From Prosthecobacter debontii (lineage in GTDB: Bacteria > Verrucomicrobiota > Verrucomicrobiia > Chthoniobacterales > Chthoniobacteraceae): a stretch of DNA of 44,868 nucleotides. Positions 9,555 through 18,506 of the stretch are shown here, in pieces. The notes under the pieces are model-generated. The model searched no databases and was not told where the DNA came from. It worked only from the letters and a program-made list of their open reading frames with translations. The stretch's first letter is position 1; the number at the start of each line of letters is the position of its first letter. The position numbers and the translations under genes were made by a program. The stretch is taken from contig CAMDQC010000025.1 in NCBI GenBank assembly GCA_945905735.1, positions 1 through 44,868 on the forward strand. The letters run 5' to 3'.

Positions 9555-10025
9555 ATGCTAATGACCATCGTAGCTTGGGGAGCCGCAGGGCTCCTGTTGT
9601 TGTTTCTGGAGATGTTCCTGCCGGGGATGATCGCGGGCATCGCGGGCGCTGTGCTGCTCATGGTTTCCGTCGGCAAGGCGTATGATTTTTACGGCGCAGA
9701 GGGTGGGAACGTCGCGCTGCTCATCGCACTCCTCGCATCGGGCGCTCTTTGGTGGTGGTGGGCGACGCATTTTCAAAATACCCGCTTTGGTCGGAGTATG
9801 ACGCTGCAAGATACGGGCAGCGGCACCGCCGTCACCCCCGGACTCGCCGACCTCGTGGGCGCCGAGGGCACCGCGTTCACGACGCTGCGCCCTGGGGGAA
9901 CGGTGCTCATCGGTGGCAAGAGGGTGGACGCGATTTCCGACGGCGAGCTGATCGAAGCTGGCACCGCCATCCGCATCATCCGCTCGCAGGGCATCTGCGT
10001 CATTGTCCGGCGAATTTCAATTTAA
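9555..10025 (+). CDS. NfeD-like membrane protein
   Basis: A 156-residue protein with two hydrophobic segments (about 3-32 and 52-67) followed by a soluble beta-rich domain. The tail ([40 protein letters not shown]) matches the C-terminal OB-fold of NfeD proteins. It is the short NfeD form, without the ClpP-like protease part. In bacteria NfeD partners with flotillin-type scaffolds at membrane microdomains, and a flotillin homologue is encoded 17 bp downstream, so an nfeD-floA operon is clear. The first ATG (9555) was taken; a second ATG at 9561 is equally possible. Confidence 0.85.
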   Translation: MLMTIVAWGAAGLLLLFLEMFLPGMIAGIAGAVLLMVSVGKAYDFYGAEGGNVALLIALLASGALWWWWATHFQNTRFGRSMTLQDTGSGTAVTPGLADLVGAEGTAFTTLRPGGTVLIGGKRVDAISDGELIEAGTAIRIIRSQGICVIVRRISI

Positions 10026-10042
10026 CAAACACACAAACCACT

Positions 10043-11110
10043 ATGAACAACCTACTCATCCTTGCGGAGAAAAACCTTCGCCTTCAAGAAACATCGTCCA
10101 GCCTGCTCACACACCCGATCTTCATCGGCGTGCTCGTGGTCATCCTGCTCGTTATCACGCTCGTCCTTTTCAATTTCATGGGCATCTGGATTCGCGCACG
10201 GCTCGCGGGCGCACCTGTGAGTATGCTGGCCATGATCGCCATGCGGCTGCGCGGCGTCCCCGTCGCGCAGATCGTGGATACGCGCGTCACGGCGACCAAG
10301 GCCGGGCTGCAATTGGAGACGGACCCCATCGAGGCGCATTACCTCGCTGGCGGTGACATCCAGAGCGTCATCCTCGCGCTCATCGCGGCGGATAAAGCGG
10401 AGATCGTTCTCGATTGGCGCAAGGCGTGCGCCATTGACCTCGCTACGAAAGGCACGGGCAAAACCGTCCTCGATGCCGTGAAGACGAGCATCAACCCGAA
10501 GGTCATTGATTGCCCGAACCCCGCCTCGGGACGCTCGACCATCGACGCAGTCGCCAAGGATGGCATCGGAGTAAAAGTGAAAGCCCGCGTGACCGTCCGC
10601 ACGAACCTCGAACGCTTCGTCGGCGGCGCCACGGAAGAGACGATCATCGCCCGCGTTGGCGAAGGCATCGTCACCAGCATCGGCTCCTCCAACAGCTACA
10701 AAGACGTGCTCGAAAACCCCGACCGCATCTCCAAGACCGTGCTTGGTAAAGGGCTCGATAGCTCCACGCAGTTCGAGATTCTCTCCATCGACATCGCGGA
10801 CATCGACATCGGCGAAAACGTCGGCGCAAAGCTCCAAGCCGAGCAAGCCGAGGCCGACAAACGCACCGCCCAAGCTCGCGCCGAAGCCCAGCGAGCACAA
10901 GCCGTCGCCACCGAGCAAGAAATGCGCGCCCGCACCCAAGAGATGCGCGCGAAGGTCGTGGAGGCCGAAGCCCTCGTCCCGCAAGCGATGGCCGACGCAT
11001 TTCGCAACGGCAACCTCGGCATCATGGACTACCAGCGCATGAAAAACCTCTCCGCTGACACCGCCATGCGCGAAAGCATCGCCGGCGACAAACAACAAGA
11101 AGGCAAATAA
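10043..11110 (+). CDS. floA: Flotillin-like protein FloA
   Basis: A 355-residue membrane scaffold protein of the FloA (YqfA) family, close to the usual length of about 330. One N-terminal hydrophobic segment (about residues 24-46) anchors it. The body ([45 protein letters not shown]) is the SPFH/flotillin core, followed by an Ala-, Glu- and Arg-rich coiled coil (about 270-320) and a short tail. The frame is open upstream to 9749, but that part overlaps the NfeD-like gene, so the ATG at 10043 is the sensible start; no Shine-Dalgarno is visible before it (ccactATG). The likely job is to organise functional membrane microdomains together with NfeD and the following gene. Confidence 0.92.
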   Translation: MNNLLILAEKNLRLQETSSSLLTHPIFIGVLVVILLVITLVLFNFMGIWIRARLAGAPVSMLAMIAMRLRGVPVAQIVDTRVTATKAGLQLETDPIEAHYLAGGDIQSVILALIAADKAEIVLDWRKACAIDLATKGTGKTVLDAVKTSINPKVIDCPNPASGRSTIDAVAKDGIGVKVKARVTVRTNLERFVGGATEETIIARVGEGIVTSIGSSNSYKDVLENPDRISKTVLGKGLDSSTQFEILSIDIADIDIGENVGAKLQAEQAEADKRTAQARAEAQRAQAVATEQEMRARTQEMRAKVVEAEALVPQAMADAFRNGNLGIMDYQRMKNLSADTAMRESIAGDKQQEGK

Positions 11111-11116
11111 CCAGCC

Positions 11117-11695
11117 GTGATCCTCGCAGCGAAATCCGAAATCGAACTCCTCGTGTATATCGCCGCCGCGATATGGGGCGTGATTTCGTGGATACGAAAC
11201 AAGAGCGGCGAGGAAACGGAAAAGCCTCCCGTGGAGCCGAAGCAAAGGCCCATTCAGCAGGCGACCTCCGAAGAAGAGCGGTTGCGCAAATTCCTCGAAG
11301 TCCTTGGCGTTCCTCAGCAACCCCAGCCGCGAAGGCCCGTCCCGCAGCGTCCACTGCCGAATCAACGCCCTACAAAGCGACCCGCCGCACAGCCGGTCGT
11401 AATTAAGCGCGCCCCTGTCGTTGAACCGGAGGAGATGGCTCTCGCTGGCCGATTGGAGGAACCCGCTGCGGCCGTCGAGCAAGTCGGGGCCGCGTTCGAC
11501 ATGATGTCCAAAGGCATGGTCCTTCAGCCCATGGCGGAGCTCGAGAGGCGTGCAGAAGCTGACGGAGTCCAGCAGCTTCAGCCCAAAGCTGTCACCGGCA
11601 ATGCTATCCGCGACATTCTCCGTTCCCCCGACAGTCTCCGGAGTGCGCTCGTTCTCCGTGAGATACTCGGCCCCCCACGCAGCGAGACGATGTAG
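11117..11695 (+). CDS. Small membrane-anchored protein of the NfeD-FloA operon
   Basis: A 192-residue protein starting with GTG 6 bp after floA. Residues 10-27 (LLVYIAAAIWGVISWIRN) form a single membrane helix. A Pro-, Gln- and Arg-rich low-complexity middle follows, then a compact C-terminal block (AIRDILRSPDSLRSALVLREILGPPRS). That last motif looks like a conserved short helix. No domain with known function was recognised. The spacing puts it in the same transcript as nfeD and floA, so a third partner of the flotillin scaffold is the natural guess. Confidence 0.75.
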   Translation: MILAAKSEIELLVYIAAAIWGVISWIRNKSGEETEKPPVEPKQRPIQQATSEEERLRKFLEVLGVPQQPQPRRPVPQRPLPNQRPTKRPAAQPVVIKRAPVVEPEEMALAGRLEEPAAAVEQVGAAFDMMSKGMVLQPMAELERRAEADGVQQLQPKAVTGNAIRDILRSPDSLRSALVLREILGPPRSETM

Positions 11696-12055
11696 GGAAC
11701 CGCTGATCCGAAAACTCGGAGAACGGGAGCATAAAGTGGTTTTTGAGTCCCTTGTCCTTTGTTTCTGCGCTTTTAGGAGTTTCCTTGAATTGCCAGAGAG
11801 ATGCGACGGGATGGAGTAAACATTTTGAGGGCTGGGGAGCTTCCAATCCTTAGTCGCTTAGAGTTCGCTGTTTTTGGGGTTGAACCTGAGGCGTGGTTGC
11901 CCCTTACATGCGCGCCTTGAATATTGTGCCCAAGATTGAAATGCGGAAACCACATTACACCGGTGAGTGTCCGAGTTGGAGTAGATGATAAATCTTTTTT
12001 CCAAACTACTTGCTACTCGTCCATTGATGCCCATATTTGCTCCGTCGCTCTGCAC
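11696..12055 (+). other. 360-bp intergenic region upstream of the RIAPA/cyclophilin cluster
   Basis: No gene, RNA or convincing hairpin was found here. The stretch is visibly richer in A+T than its surroundings, especially from about 11860 on, which suits a promoter region for the four-gene cluster that follows. A continuous frame extends back from the next gene to 11924, but it lacks coding character and ends in a good signal-peptide start at 12056. Confidence 0.5.
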
Positions 12056-15000
12056 ATGAAAATTAACGCCCAATCAGCTTTCCGCACTATCCTCGCTGGC
12101 TCAATTTTGGCGTTTGCCCAGCGGGCGAGTGCTGTCGGAGAGCCGGTGTTTGCGGCGCGACCGGTGGTGAGTAATGATGCGGCGCTAAACCCCGATGTTC
12201 CAGCGACGCTGCTTTGCGGAAAGACGCTCGTGATTCCGCTCGTGGCGGATGACCCCGAGGGCGGGCCACTCAGTTATTCGGTGACGACGAGCCAGCCGTG
12301 GCTCGTGGCGCGGGTGAGGACTGGGCATCCGGTGATGAAGATGCGCGTGCGCTCGACGAATGACGGCGCAGGCGCACCGATAGATGGAATCATGGAGTTT
12401 GCGCTGTTCCGGGCGAACACCCGAGATACGGCGGATTTCATCGGCGGCTTCGCGCAGTCGCCTTACTACGAGAACGTGCTTTTCCATCGGGTGATTAAGG
12501 ATTTCGTGCTTCAGGGCGGGGATAAAGCGGGGACAGGCTCAGGGCCGTCGCCGTATGTTTTGCCGCATGAGTTTCGCTCGCAACTGGTCTATTCGGGGCG
12601 CGGGCAGCTCGCGATGGCAAATTCGAGCGGCGGCTATACGCAGACGTTTGCTTCTTACGGACGGTCGTTTTCGATTCAGAACGGCTCTATCGAGTATCGG
12701 ACGGCAAATACGGTGCCGACAAACGGCACTCAGTTTTTTATCACGCTGGGGCAGCCGAGACATTTGGACTTTAAGCACACGCTGTTTGGGCAGCTTTTGC
12801 GTGGGTTCGATGTGATGGATAAAGTCGAAAACGTGCCGGTGAATTCCGGCGACAAGCCGACTGCGGATGTGACGATGTCGGAGGTTTCGGTGAATCCGAG
12901 CAGTTCGGACGGCGTTTTGCTGGTGAGCGCGATGGATGTGGGGACGGGGAGCGTGACGGTCATCGCTCGCGATTTGGCCGGGAATACGGCGGAGAAAACT
13001 TACGCACTGACTTCCGTAAAAGACACGGTGAACAACTCTCCGATCCTTGCTCCGCTGGAGCCGCAAGTCGTGGCGGTGGGGAGCGTGCCGCGCGTGAGCC
13101 CGGTTGCGGAAGACCTTGAGGGCGATGGGATTAGTATTCGGCTGCCGCTTCAGTTGAACCGGACATTTTTCAACGGGACGCCGAGCAGCACGGAGAAGTT
13201 TTACGCCGGCTTGAGCGCAGCAAATCTCGGCGTCGTCTCGCGGCCCACGGCGGGGGCGTGGGACATCACGGTGGGCGTCACCGGGTTTAACGAATCGCAA
13301 TCGGCCTTGCCGCCAAATGGCGCGATTTTTCAGCTCTTGGAAGTGGGCATGGGGGATAAGATCATCGAGGGAACTTCGGAGACGCTGGAGGCGAAAGCGG
13401 GCGTCGCGACGGGAAGCGTGACGATTGCTTCCTTCCGCACGGCTGGGACGGTGACGGTGGCGGGCGATTTCATCGCGAGTGTGATTTGGGGCGATGGCTC
13501 TGCGATGGAGGCTAGTAATGGGGCTTCGCCCAATCTGACCGTCGTTCCTTCCGCGACGAAACCGGGCGTCTGGGACGTAAAGGGGGATCACACTTTCGTG
13601 CGTGCGGGCGTTTATCCCGTGCATGTGACGATTGATGGTCCGCTGGGCGCTACGGAGCACCTTCGCGGGTCGGCGGTCGTGGCGGCAAGCGGTGCGCTGT
13701 TTTCTGCGCTGGGGCAGCATTACGTGGTAAAAGGCGCGACTTTTTCCACGACGCCCATCGCTGTGATTTCGGACACGACTGTGGGCGTGAAACCGACGGA
13801 TTTTTCCACGGTGATCGATTGGGGCGATGGAGAACGGACGGACTCCGGCGCGACCGTTCGGCAGATCGGGGCAGGGCGTTTCGGCGTGTTTGCGACGCAT
13901 CGCTACGCGGATGCCGAGACTTACTCGGCGATGGTGACGGTGAAGCGCGCGGCGTTTTCCGCGTCGGCGTGGAGCACGCTGGAGATGACGGGATTCAAGT
14001 CGCCGCGCTATTTGCCGCCGTTTGCGAAGCCGAATCTTTTTGGCCAATGGACCCCGTCTATCCGCGTCAGCGGGGAGCAAGTCAGCGGGCTCCCAACGAA
14101 GCGTGTTCAGGGCGCACAGACGACGCTCACGGGCTATCTGTCGCTGCAAAATACGGGCTCAAAAACGGCGACGGCGGCGGGCGTGCGGTTCTTTCTCTCA
14201 AACGACACGACGCTGGTGAAAGACGGCAACGGTGCCGACACCGCGCTGCGCATCGGCCCTGCGGGCAGCACGATGCTAAAAATCCCCATCAAAGCACTGC
14301 GCTCGGGCCAGGGCGGTGTGCTGCCGGTGCTGGATAACGGGGCTTTGGACTTCACGGTCCGGCTCCCGCAGAATGAGACGGGCACCGGGAAATACCTCAT
14401 CACCGAGTTGGATTATAGCGACCCGATTACCGACAATATGGCGATAGGGAAGACGGTGGTTTTTGGCCCCTTCCAAGGTATCAATGTGAAGCTCCCTCGC
14501 GGCACTCCCGCCACGGGATTGGTGGTGACGGAAGGAGCACCCAGCACCGTTGCGGGTGTGGTGGACCCGACAAAAAAAACCTTCACCGTGGCGCTCGACA
14601 CGCTGCCGACGGCGAACGTGACGATCCCGCTCGAAGTGCTGGATGCGAGCGGCGTCGCGGACAACTCCCAAGTCACACTCTCGGCACCGCAGATCGTCTT
14701 TACGCCGCAAGATGGGACGCAGCCACACACGGTGACGATCAGCTCCATCAACAACGAGTTTCGCGAGGATTCTGCGCAGAACATCATCCGCCTACGGGCG
14801 GCGACCAGCACGGACACTCGCTTCAGCAACATGGACGCGCAGGATGTTACCGTGACCATCACCGATGACGACGCGGCGAAACTGGTGCAGTTCACGGTAT
14901 CGAAAACGACGCTGTCTGTGACGGAGAACGGCGCATCAGTTTCATTCACAATTAAGCCCTCCGCGACCGCCCAGCAGACGGCGACGATAGCGGTGGAAGT

Positions 15001-15235
15001 GGTGGATGGCAGCGGCGCGATCAGCACGAAAGCCACGGTGAGCCCTAGCACCGTGACGTTCACACCGTCATCAGCGCTCAGGGAGCAAACCGTCACGGTG
15101 ACTGCACCGCAGAACAACGCTGTGGATGGGACGCTGAACTACTTCATCCGCCTCAAGCCCGTGCAGAGCGCCGACTTGAGCTTCAAGGACATAGACCTCG
15201 CGGACATCCCGCTCACCATCATAGACAACGACTAG
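12056..15235 (+). CDS. Secreted cyclophilin-type peptidyl-prolyl isomerase with Calx-beta-like C-terminal domains
   Basis: A 1059-residue exported protein. Residues 1-26 are a Sec signal peptide ending RASA; this fixes the start at 12056 rather than further upstream. A short beta domain (28-100) precedes a cyclophilin domain (about 110-275) with the active-site pieces FHRVIKDFVLQGGD (Arg145, Phe150, Gln153) and TQFFI (Gln226), so catalysis is plausible. Several immunoglobulin- or PKD-like stretches follow (IWGDGS, IDWGDGERTD). The end carries two Calx-beta-like repeats closing with TITDDD and TIIDND. No PEP-CTERM or other anchor is seen. It probably folds or scaffolds surface proteins outside the inner membrane. 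The next gene begins 4 bp after the stop, so the two are co-transcribed. Confidence 0.82.
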   Translation: MKINAQSAFRTILAGSILAFAQRASAVGEPVFAARPVVSNDAALNPDVPATLLCGKTLVIPLVADDPEGGPLSYSVTTSQPWLVARVRTGHPVMKMRVRSTNDGAGAPIDGIMEFALFRANTRDTADFIGGFAQSPYYENVLFHRVIKDFVLQGGDKAGTGSGPSPYVLPHEFRSQLVYSGRGQLAMANSSGGYTQTFASYGRSFSIQNGSIEYRTANTVPTNGTQFFITLGQPRHLDFKHTLFGQLLRGFDVMDKVENVPVNSGDKPTADVTMSEVSVNPSSSDGVLLVSAMDVGTGSVTVIARDLAGNTAEKTYALTSVKDTVNNSPILAPLEPQVVAVGSVPRVSPVAEDLEGDGISIRLPLQLNRTFFNGTPSSTEKFYAGLSAANLGVVSRPTAGAWDITVGVTGFNESQSALPPNGAIFQLLEVGMGDKIIEGTSETLEAKAGVATGSVTIASFRTAGTVTVAGDFIASVIWGDGSAMEASNGASPNLTVVPSATKPGVWDVKGDHTFVRAGVYPVHVTIDGPLGATEHLRGSAVVAASGALFSALGQHYVVKGATFSTTPIAVISDTTVGVKPTDFSTVIDWGDGERTDSGATVRQIGAGRFGVFATHRYADAETYSAMVTVKRAAFSASAWSTLEMTGFKSPRYLPPFAKPNLFGQWTPSIRVSGEQVSGLPTKRVQGAQTTLTGYLSLQNTGSKTATAAGVRFFLSNDTTLVKDGNGADTALRIGPAGSTMLKIPIKALRSGQGGVLPVLDNGALDFTVRLPQNETGTGKYLITELDYSDPITDNMAIGKTVVFGPFQGINVKLPRGTPATGLVVTEGAPSTVAGVVDPTKKTFTVALDTLPTANVTIPLEVLDASGVADNSQVTLSAPQIVFTPQDGTQPHTVTISSINNEFREDSAQNIIRLRAATSTDTRFSNMDAQDVTVTITDDDAAKLVQFTVSKTTLSVTENGASVSFTIKPSATAQQTATIAVEVVDGSGAISTKATVSPSTVTFTPSSALREQTVTVTAPQNNAVDGTLNYFIRLKPVQSADLSFKDIDLADIPLTIIDND

Positions 15236-15239
15236 AGCC

Positions 15240-18200
15240 ATGACGAAGCGCCCAAATTTTTTCCGCCGAATCCTCTCCCGCATCGCTGGCCGCAAAGACG
15301 CCCCGCCAAAGCCCGAGGCTGCTCCTGCGAAGGCACGGGCCAAGCGAAAGACGGAGTCTTCCTTTGAGCCGCTGGAAGGCCGCATCGCCCCGGCGATCCT
15401 CATCAGCCCGAAGGTCGTGCAATACACGGACCCGCAGGGCGACCTCGTCACGGTGACGTTTTCCAAGCCGCTGTTCATCGCCGGGACGGGGCTGGATGCG
15501 ACGCTGGATCGCGTTTTCAAATTCGACACCGGCAACGTGCGCTCCAACGGCGATACAATCACCGCGCAAGTCTTGCAGACGCTTGATCTAACGGGCTACA
15601 CGACAACTCCGGTGAACCAAAGCACGAGCCTCGCAAACGGGGTGAGCGTGACCATCCTCGCCGAGACGCAAAACGGGGTCGGCGACGGGCTGGCGGATGT
15701 CGGGTTCATTGACGCAAATCAGTCCGCAATCAACGGCCTCACGCTCGGGAAAATCCTCATCGAGGGCGATCTAGGGCGCATTGACGCAGGCGTGGCAAGT
15801 AAGGCCGTCGCCATGCAGTCGCTCATCGTCAATTCTCTCGGGGCAAAAGGCACGACGACGCAGGGCGCGGGAGGCACACTCACGAGCACGATCTTCGGCG
15901 CAGTCGGCTCGCTCGGCGTGAATACGGACGTGAAGGATGTCATTTTCAGCATCGAAAATGGCAACGTAATCGCGGGCAAGCAGCTCGTTGGAAATCTTGG
16001 CAGCCTCGTCATCGGCGGGAAGCTCTCCGCGACGCTCACGGCGGTGGATGCGGGGTCTATTTCTGTGGATGGAAACATCGGGAAAGTGAAAGTCGGCACG
16101 CTGCCGAGCGACGGCATCTACGGCGGCGGGAGCCAAGGCACGGGGCGGATTCAGGCGGGAGGAAAGATCGGTTCGTTGACTGTGAGCGGCGACATTCGCG
16201 GCAGCGCGGGTAGGGATTCTGGGCAGGTCTCCGGCGATAAGGGAATCGGCGACGTGACGCTGCGATTCAGCATTTTCGCGGGAAGCGGGGAGAATAGTGG
16301 GCGCATTGTTTCGTCCGGCGGCTCGATCGGGCAGGTGTCGCTGTTTGCGATTCGCGGCGAGCAAGCTGTCAACGGTGGAGCTTCCGGCAAGAACGCGGGG
16401 ACTATTTCCGCGCTTTCGGGCATCGCCAGCCTGACGCTCACCGGCTCGGTGGATGATGGCAGAATCCTCGGGGGCGCAGGCGAGGGCTCGGGCTCGGTGC
16501 AGGCGACTTCGGGGAACATCGGCAAGGTTTCTATGTTGGGCACTCTGGCAGGCGGCGCGGGGCTGAAAAGCGGGCGCATTTTCGCGGGTGGCGACCTCGG
16601 TACGGTGAGCATCGGCGTGCTGGCGGGCGGGGGCGGCTCGGAGGCGGGCAACATCCGCGCAGGCGACGATCTCGGCACGGTGTTTGTCTCATCCATCACC
16701 GGCAGCACCGGCGGCGAATCAGGCTCCATCCGCGCGGGCGGCGATGCGAAGTCTATTTTTGTGAATGGGTCGGTCACCGGCGGCAACGGCACGGGCTCCG
16801 GCGCGATTCGGCTCGATGGAGATGCAAAATCCATCGTCGTAAAGGGCGTCGTCACGGGCGGCGTGGGCACAGAGTCGGGCTCGATTCGCGTGAACGATCT
16901 CACGTCCTTGCTCATCGAAAACTCCGCCGCAGTCGCCGATGGGATCGCCGCTGGGACGGGCATCCGCAGTGGCTTTATCGGAGTGACAGGAGATGCCGGA
17001 AAACTCGTCGTGAGCGGCTCGCTCAACGCCTCCATCGCCAGCGCGAAGGAGAGCGGCGGCAGTATTTCTGTGGGCGGGAAATTGGGCGCTCTCACGATCG
17101 CGAAAAGCATCATCGGCGGCGGCGCGGAGGCGAACGGCTCCATCATCGTCACCGGAAAAGTGGGCACTATTTCCATCGGCGAAAATATCACCGGCGGCGG
17201 CGGCAATTACAGCGGCAGCATCTCCGTGGACGGCGCGGCAACATCCATCAACGTGGGCGGCGACGTCACCGGCGGCGGCGGCTTGTTTAGCGGCGCAATC
17301 AATGTGGGCGCGAGTTTCGTGACGCTGGGTAATTTGAAATCTGTCGCCGTGGCGGGGACATTGTTTGGCGGCGGCGGCATCAATTCCGGCATCATCTACG
17401 CGGGCGGCGTGATCGGGAAAGCGACCATCGGCGACGCTGCGGACCCCATCGCGGATGTGATTCGGGGCGGCACTGGCGCAGGCAGCGGCGGGATTTACGG
17501 TGCGCACGGGCTCGGCAAGGTGGCGGTGTTTGGCAATCTCGCGGGGGGCGATGGGACTGCCTCCGGCACCATCCGCGCGGGCGGCGTGGCGCAGTCCGTC
17601 ACGCTCACCGGCGCAATCACCGGCGCGCTCGGCAGCCAGAGCGGCTCCGTCCGCATCGGCGACGATGGCGAGATCGATGGGACGCTCGTGAGCATGAAGC
17701 TGGGCGCTTTGATTGGCGGGGCAGGGGACGATTCCGGGCAAGTCTGGGCGGATGGAAATATCGCGTCCGTCTCGCTCACGCAGGCGAACGGGAGCACAGG
17801 GCTGCGAACCGGCTCGATTTTCGCCGGGCTCGGCAACGTGGCCGCTGCGGAAGGGCTCGTGAAGCTCGGCAGCATCCTCTCCGTGCAAGTCTCCGGCAGC
17901 GTGCAAGCGGCCACAGGCGCCGAATCCGGCTCCATCATCGCGGGCGGGAGTATCAAAGCGGTGACGGTGGTCGGCTCGATGAGCGGCTCCACCATCAGCG
18001 CGGGCCGCGACCTCGGCTCGCTCACGGCGGGCTCGTTGTCGGGCGTTGAGATTCGCGCCCTCGGGCAAGCCGTGCCGAAGAAAACAGACGTGGCCATTGC
18101 GAAGCTGACCATCCTCGGCGGCGTCGCGGGCAGCAAGGTGCTCGCGGGCTACGACCGCTTTGGCAATGCTACGAATGGCGACGCGCAGATCGGATTCGTC

Positions 18201-18485
18201 TCGGTGACGGGCGATTGGACGGCCAGCAGCCTCGTCGCAGGCGTGCTCGATGTGAACGCCGACGGTTTTGCCAGCGCCGACGACACCGTGATTGCAGGGA
18301 GTAACTCGCTCATCATTTCCAAGATCGCCAGCGTCGTCCTCGGCGGAAATGGCGGCGGACAATTCGTCGCGCAGCAGATTGACTCCATGACCGTCGCCGG
18401 TGTCAAAGTCGCGCTCACCACTGCAAAAAACACGATTGTGCTGACAAACGGATTGAACGAAATCACCATCCGCGAAGTCGCATAG
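15240..18485 (+). CDS. RIAPA-tagged beta-solenoid-like repeat protein
   Basis: A 1081-residue protein without a classical signal peptide. A basic, Ala- and Lys-rich head (1-40) leads to FEPLEGRIAPA (42-52), an N-terminal tag of the LEPR-XLL/LExRxxPA type seen on large surface proteins of Planctomycetes and Verrucomicrobia. From about 275 to 950 there are roughly 22 repeats of 24-30 residues, pattern SGxIxAGGDLGxVxVxGxxxGGxGxx (for example SGRIFAGGDLGTVSIG, SGSIRAGGDAKSIFVNG). Such periodicity suggests a parallel beta-solenoid. A DVNADGFASADD loop near the end resembles a calcium-binding site, and the last 60 residues form a separate cap-like domain. No enzymatic motif was seen. A structural or adhesive surface role is inferred. 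It sits between two cyclophilin genes. Confidence 0.8.
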   Translation: MTKRPNFFRRILSRIAGRKDAPPKPEAAPAKARAKRKTESSFEPLEGRIAPAILISPKVVQYTDPQGDLVTVTFSKPLFIAGTGLDATLDRVFKFDTGNVRSNGDTITAQVLQTLDLTGYTTTPVNQSTSLANGVSVTILAETQNGVGDGLADVGFIDANQSAINGLTLGKILIEGDLGRIDAGVASKAVAMQSLIVNSLGAKGTTTQGAGGTLTSTIFGAVGSLGVNTDVKDVIFSIENGNVIAGKQLVGNLGSLVIGGKLSATLTAVDAGSISVDGNIGKVKVGTLPSDGIYGGGSQGTGRIQAGGKIGSLTVSGDIRGSAGRDSGQVSGDKGIGDVTLRFSIFAGSGENSGRIVSSGGSIGQVSLFAIRGEQAVNGGASGKNAGTISALSGIASLTLTGSVDDGRILGGAGEGSGSVQATSGNIGKVSMLGTLAGGAGLKSGRIFAGGDLGTVSIGVLAGGGGSEAGNIRAGDDLGTVFVSSITGSTGGESGSIRAGGDAKSIFVNGSVTGGNGTGSGAIRLDGDAKSIVVKGVVTGGVGTESGSIRVNDLTSLLIENSAAVADGIAAGTGIRSGFIGVTGDAGKLVVSGSLNASIASAKESGGSISVGGKLGALTIAKSIIGGGAEANGSIIVTGKVGTISIGENITGGGGNYSGSISVDGAATSINVGGDVTGGGGLFSGAINVGASFVTLGNLKSVAVAGTLFGGGGINSGIIYAGGVIGKATIGDAADPIADVIRGGTGAGSGGIYGAHGLGKVAVFGNLAGGDGTASGTIRAGGVAQSVTLTGAITGALGSQSGSVRIGDDGEIDGTLVSMKLGALIGGAGDDSGQVWADGNIASVSLTQANGSTGLRTGSIFAGLGNVAAAEGLVKLGSILSVQVSGSVQAATGAESGSIIAGGSIKAVTVVGSMSGSTISAGRDLGSLTAGSLSGVEIRALGQAVPKKTDVAIAKLTILGGVAGSKVLAGYDRFGNATNGDAQIGFVSVTGDWTASSLVAGVLDVNADGFASADDTVIAGSNSLIISKIASVVLGGNGGGQFVAQQIDSMTVAGVKVALTTAKNTIVLTNGLNEITIREVA

Positions 18486-18506
18486 ACCTCCTCAAAAACA
18501 TTTTCC

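Noticed and set aside
10052..11482. 476-residue minus-strand frame opposite floA
   Set aside because: The plus strand encodes a clear flotillin; the antisense protein is His/Asp/Gly-rich low-complexity sequence.
12539..14149. 536-residue minus-strand frame opposite the first cyclophilin
   Set aside because: Arg/His-rich shadow of a gene with recognisable cyclophilin motifs.
16719..18362. 547-residue minus-strand frame opposite the solenoid gene
   Set aside because: It repeats with the same period as the plus-strand repeats, so it is a shadow.
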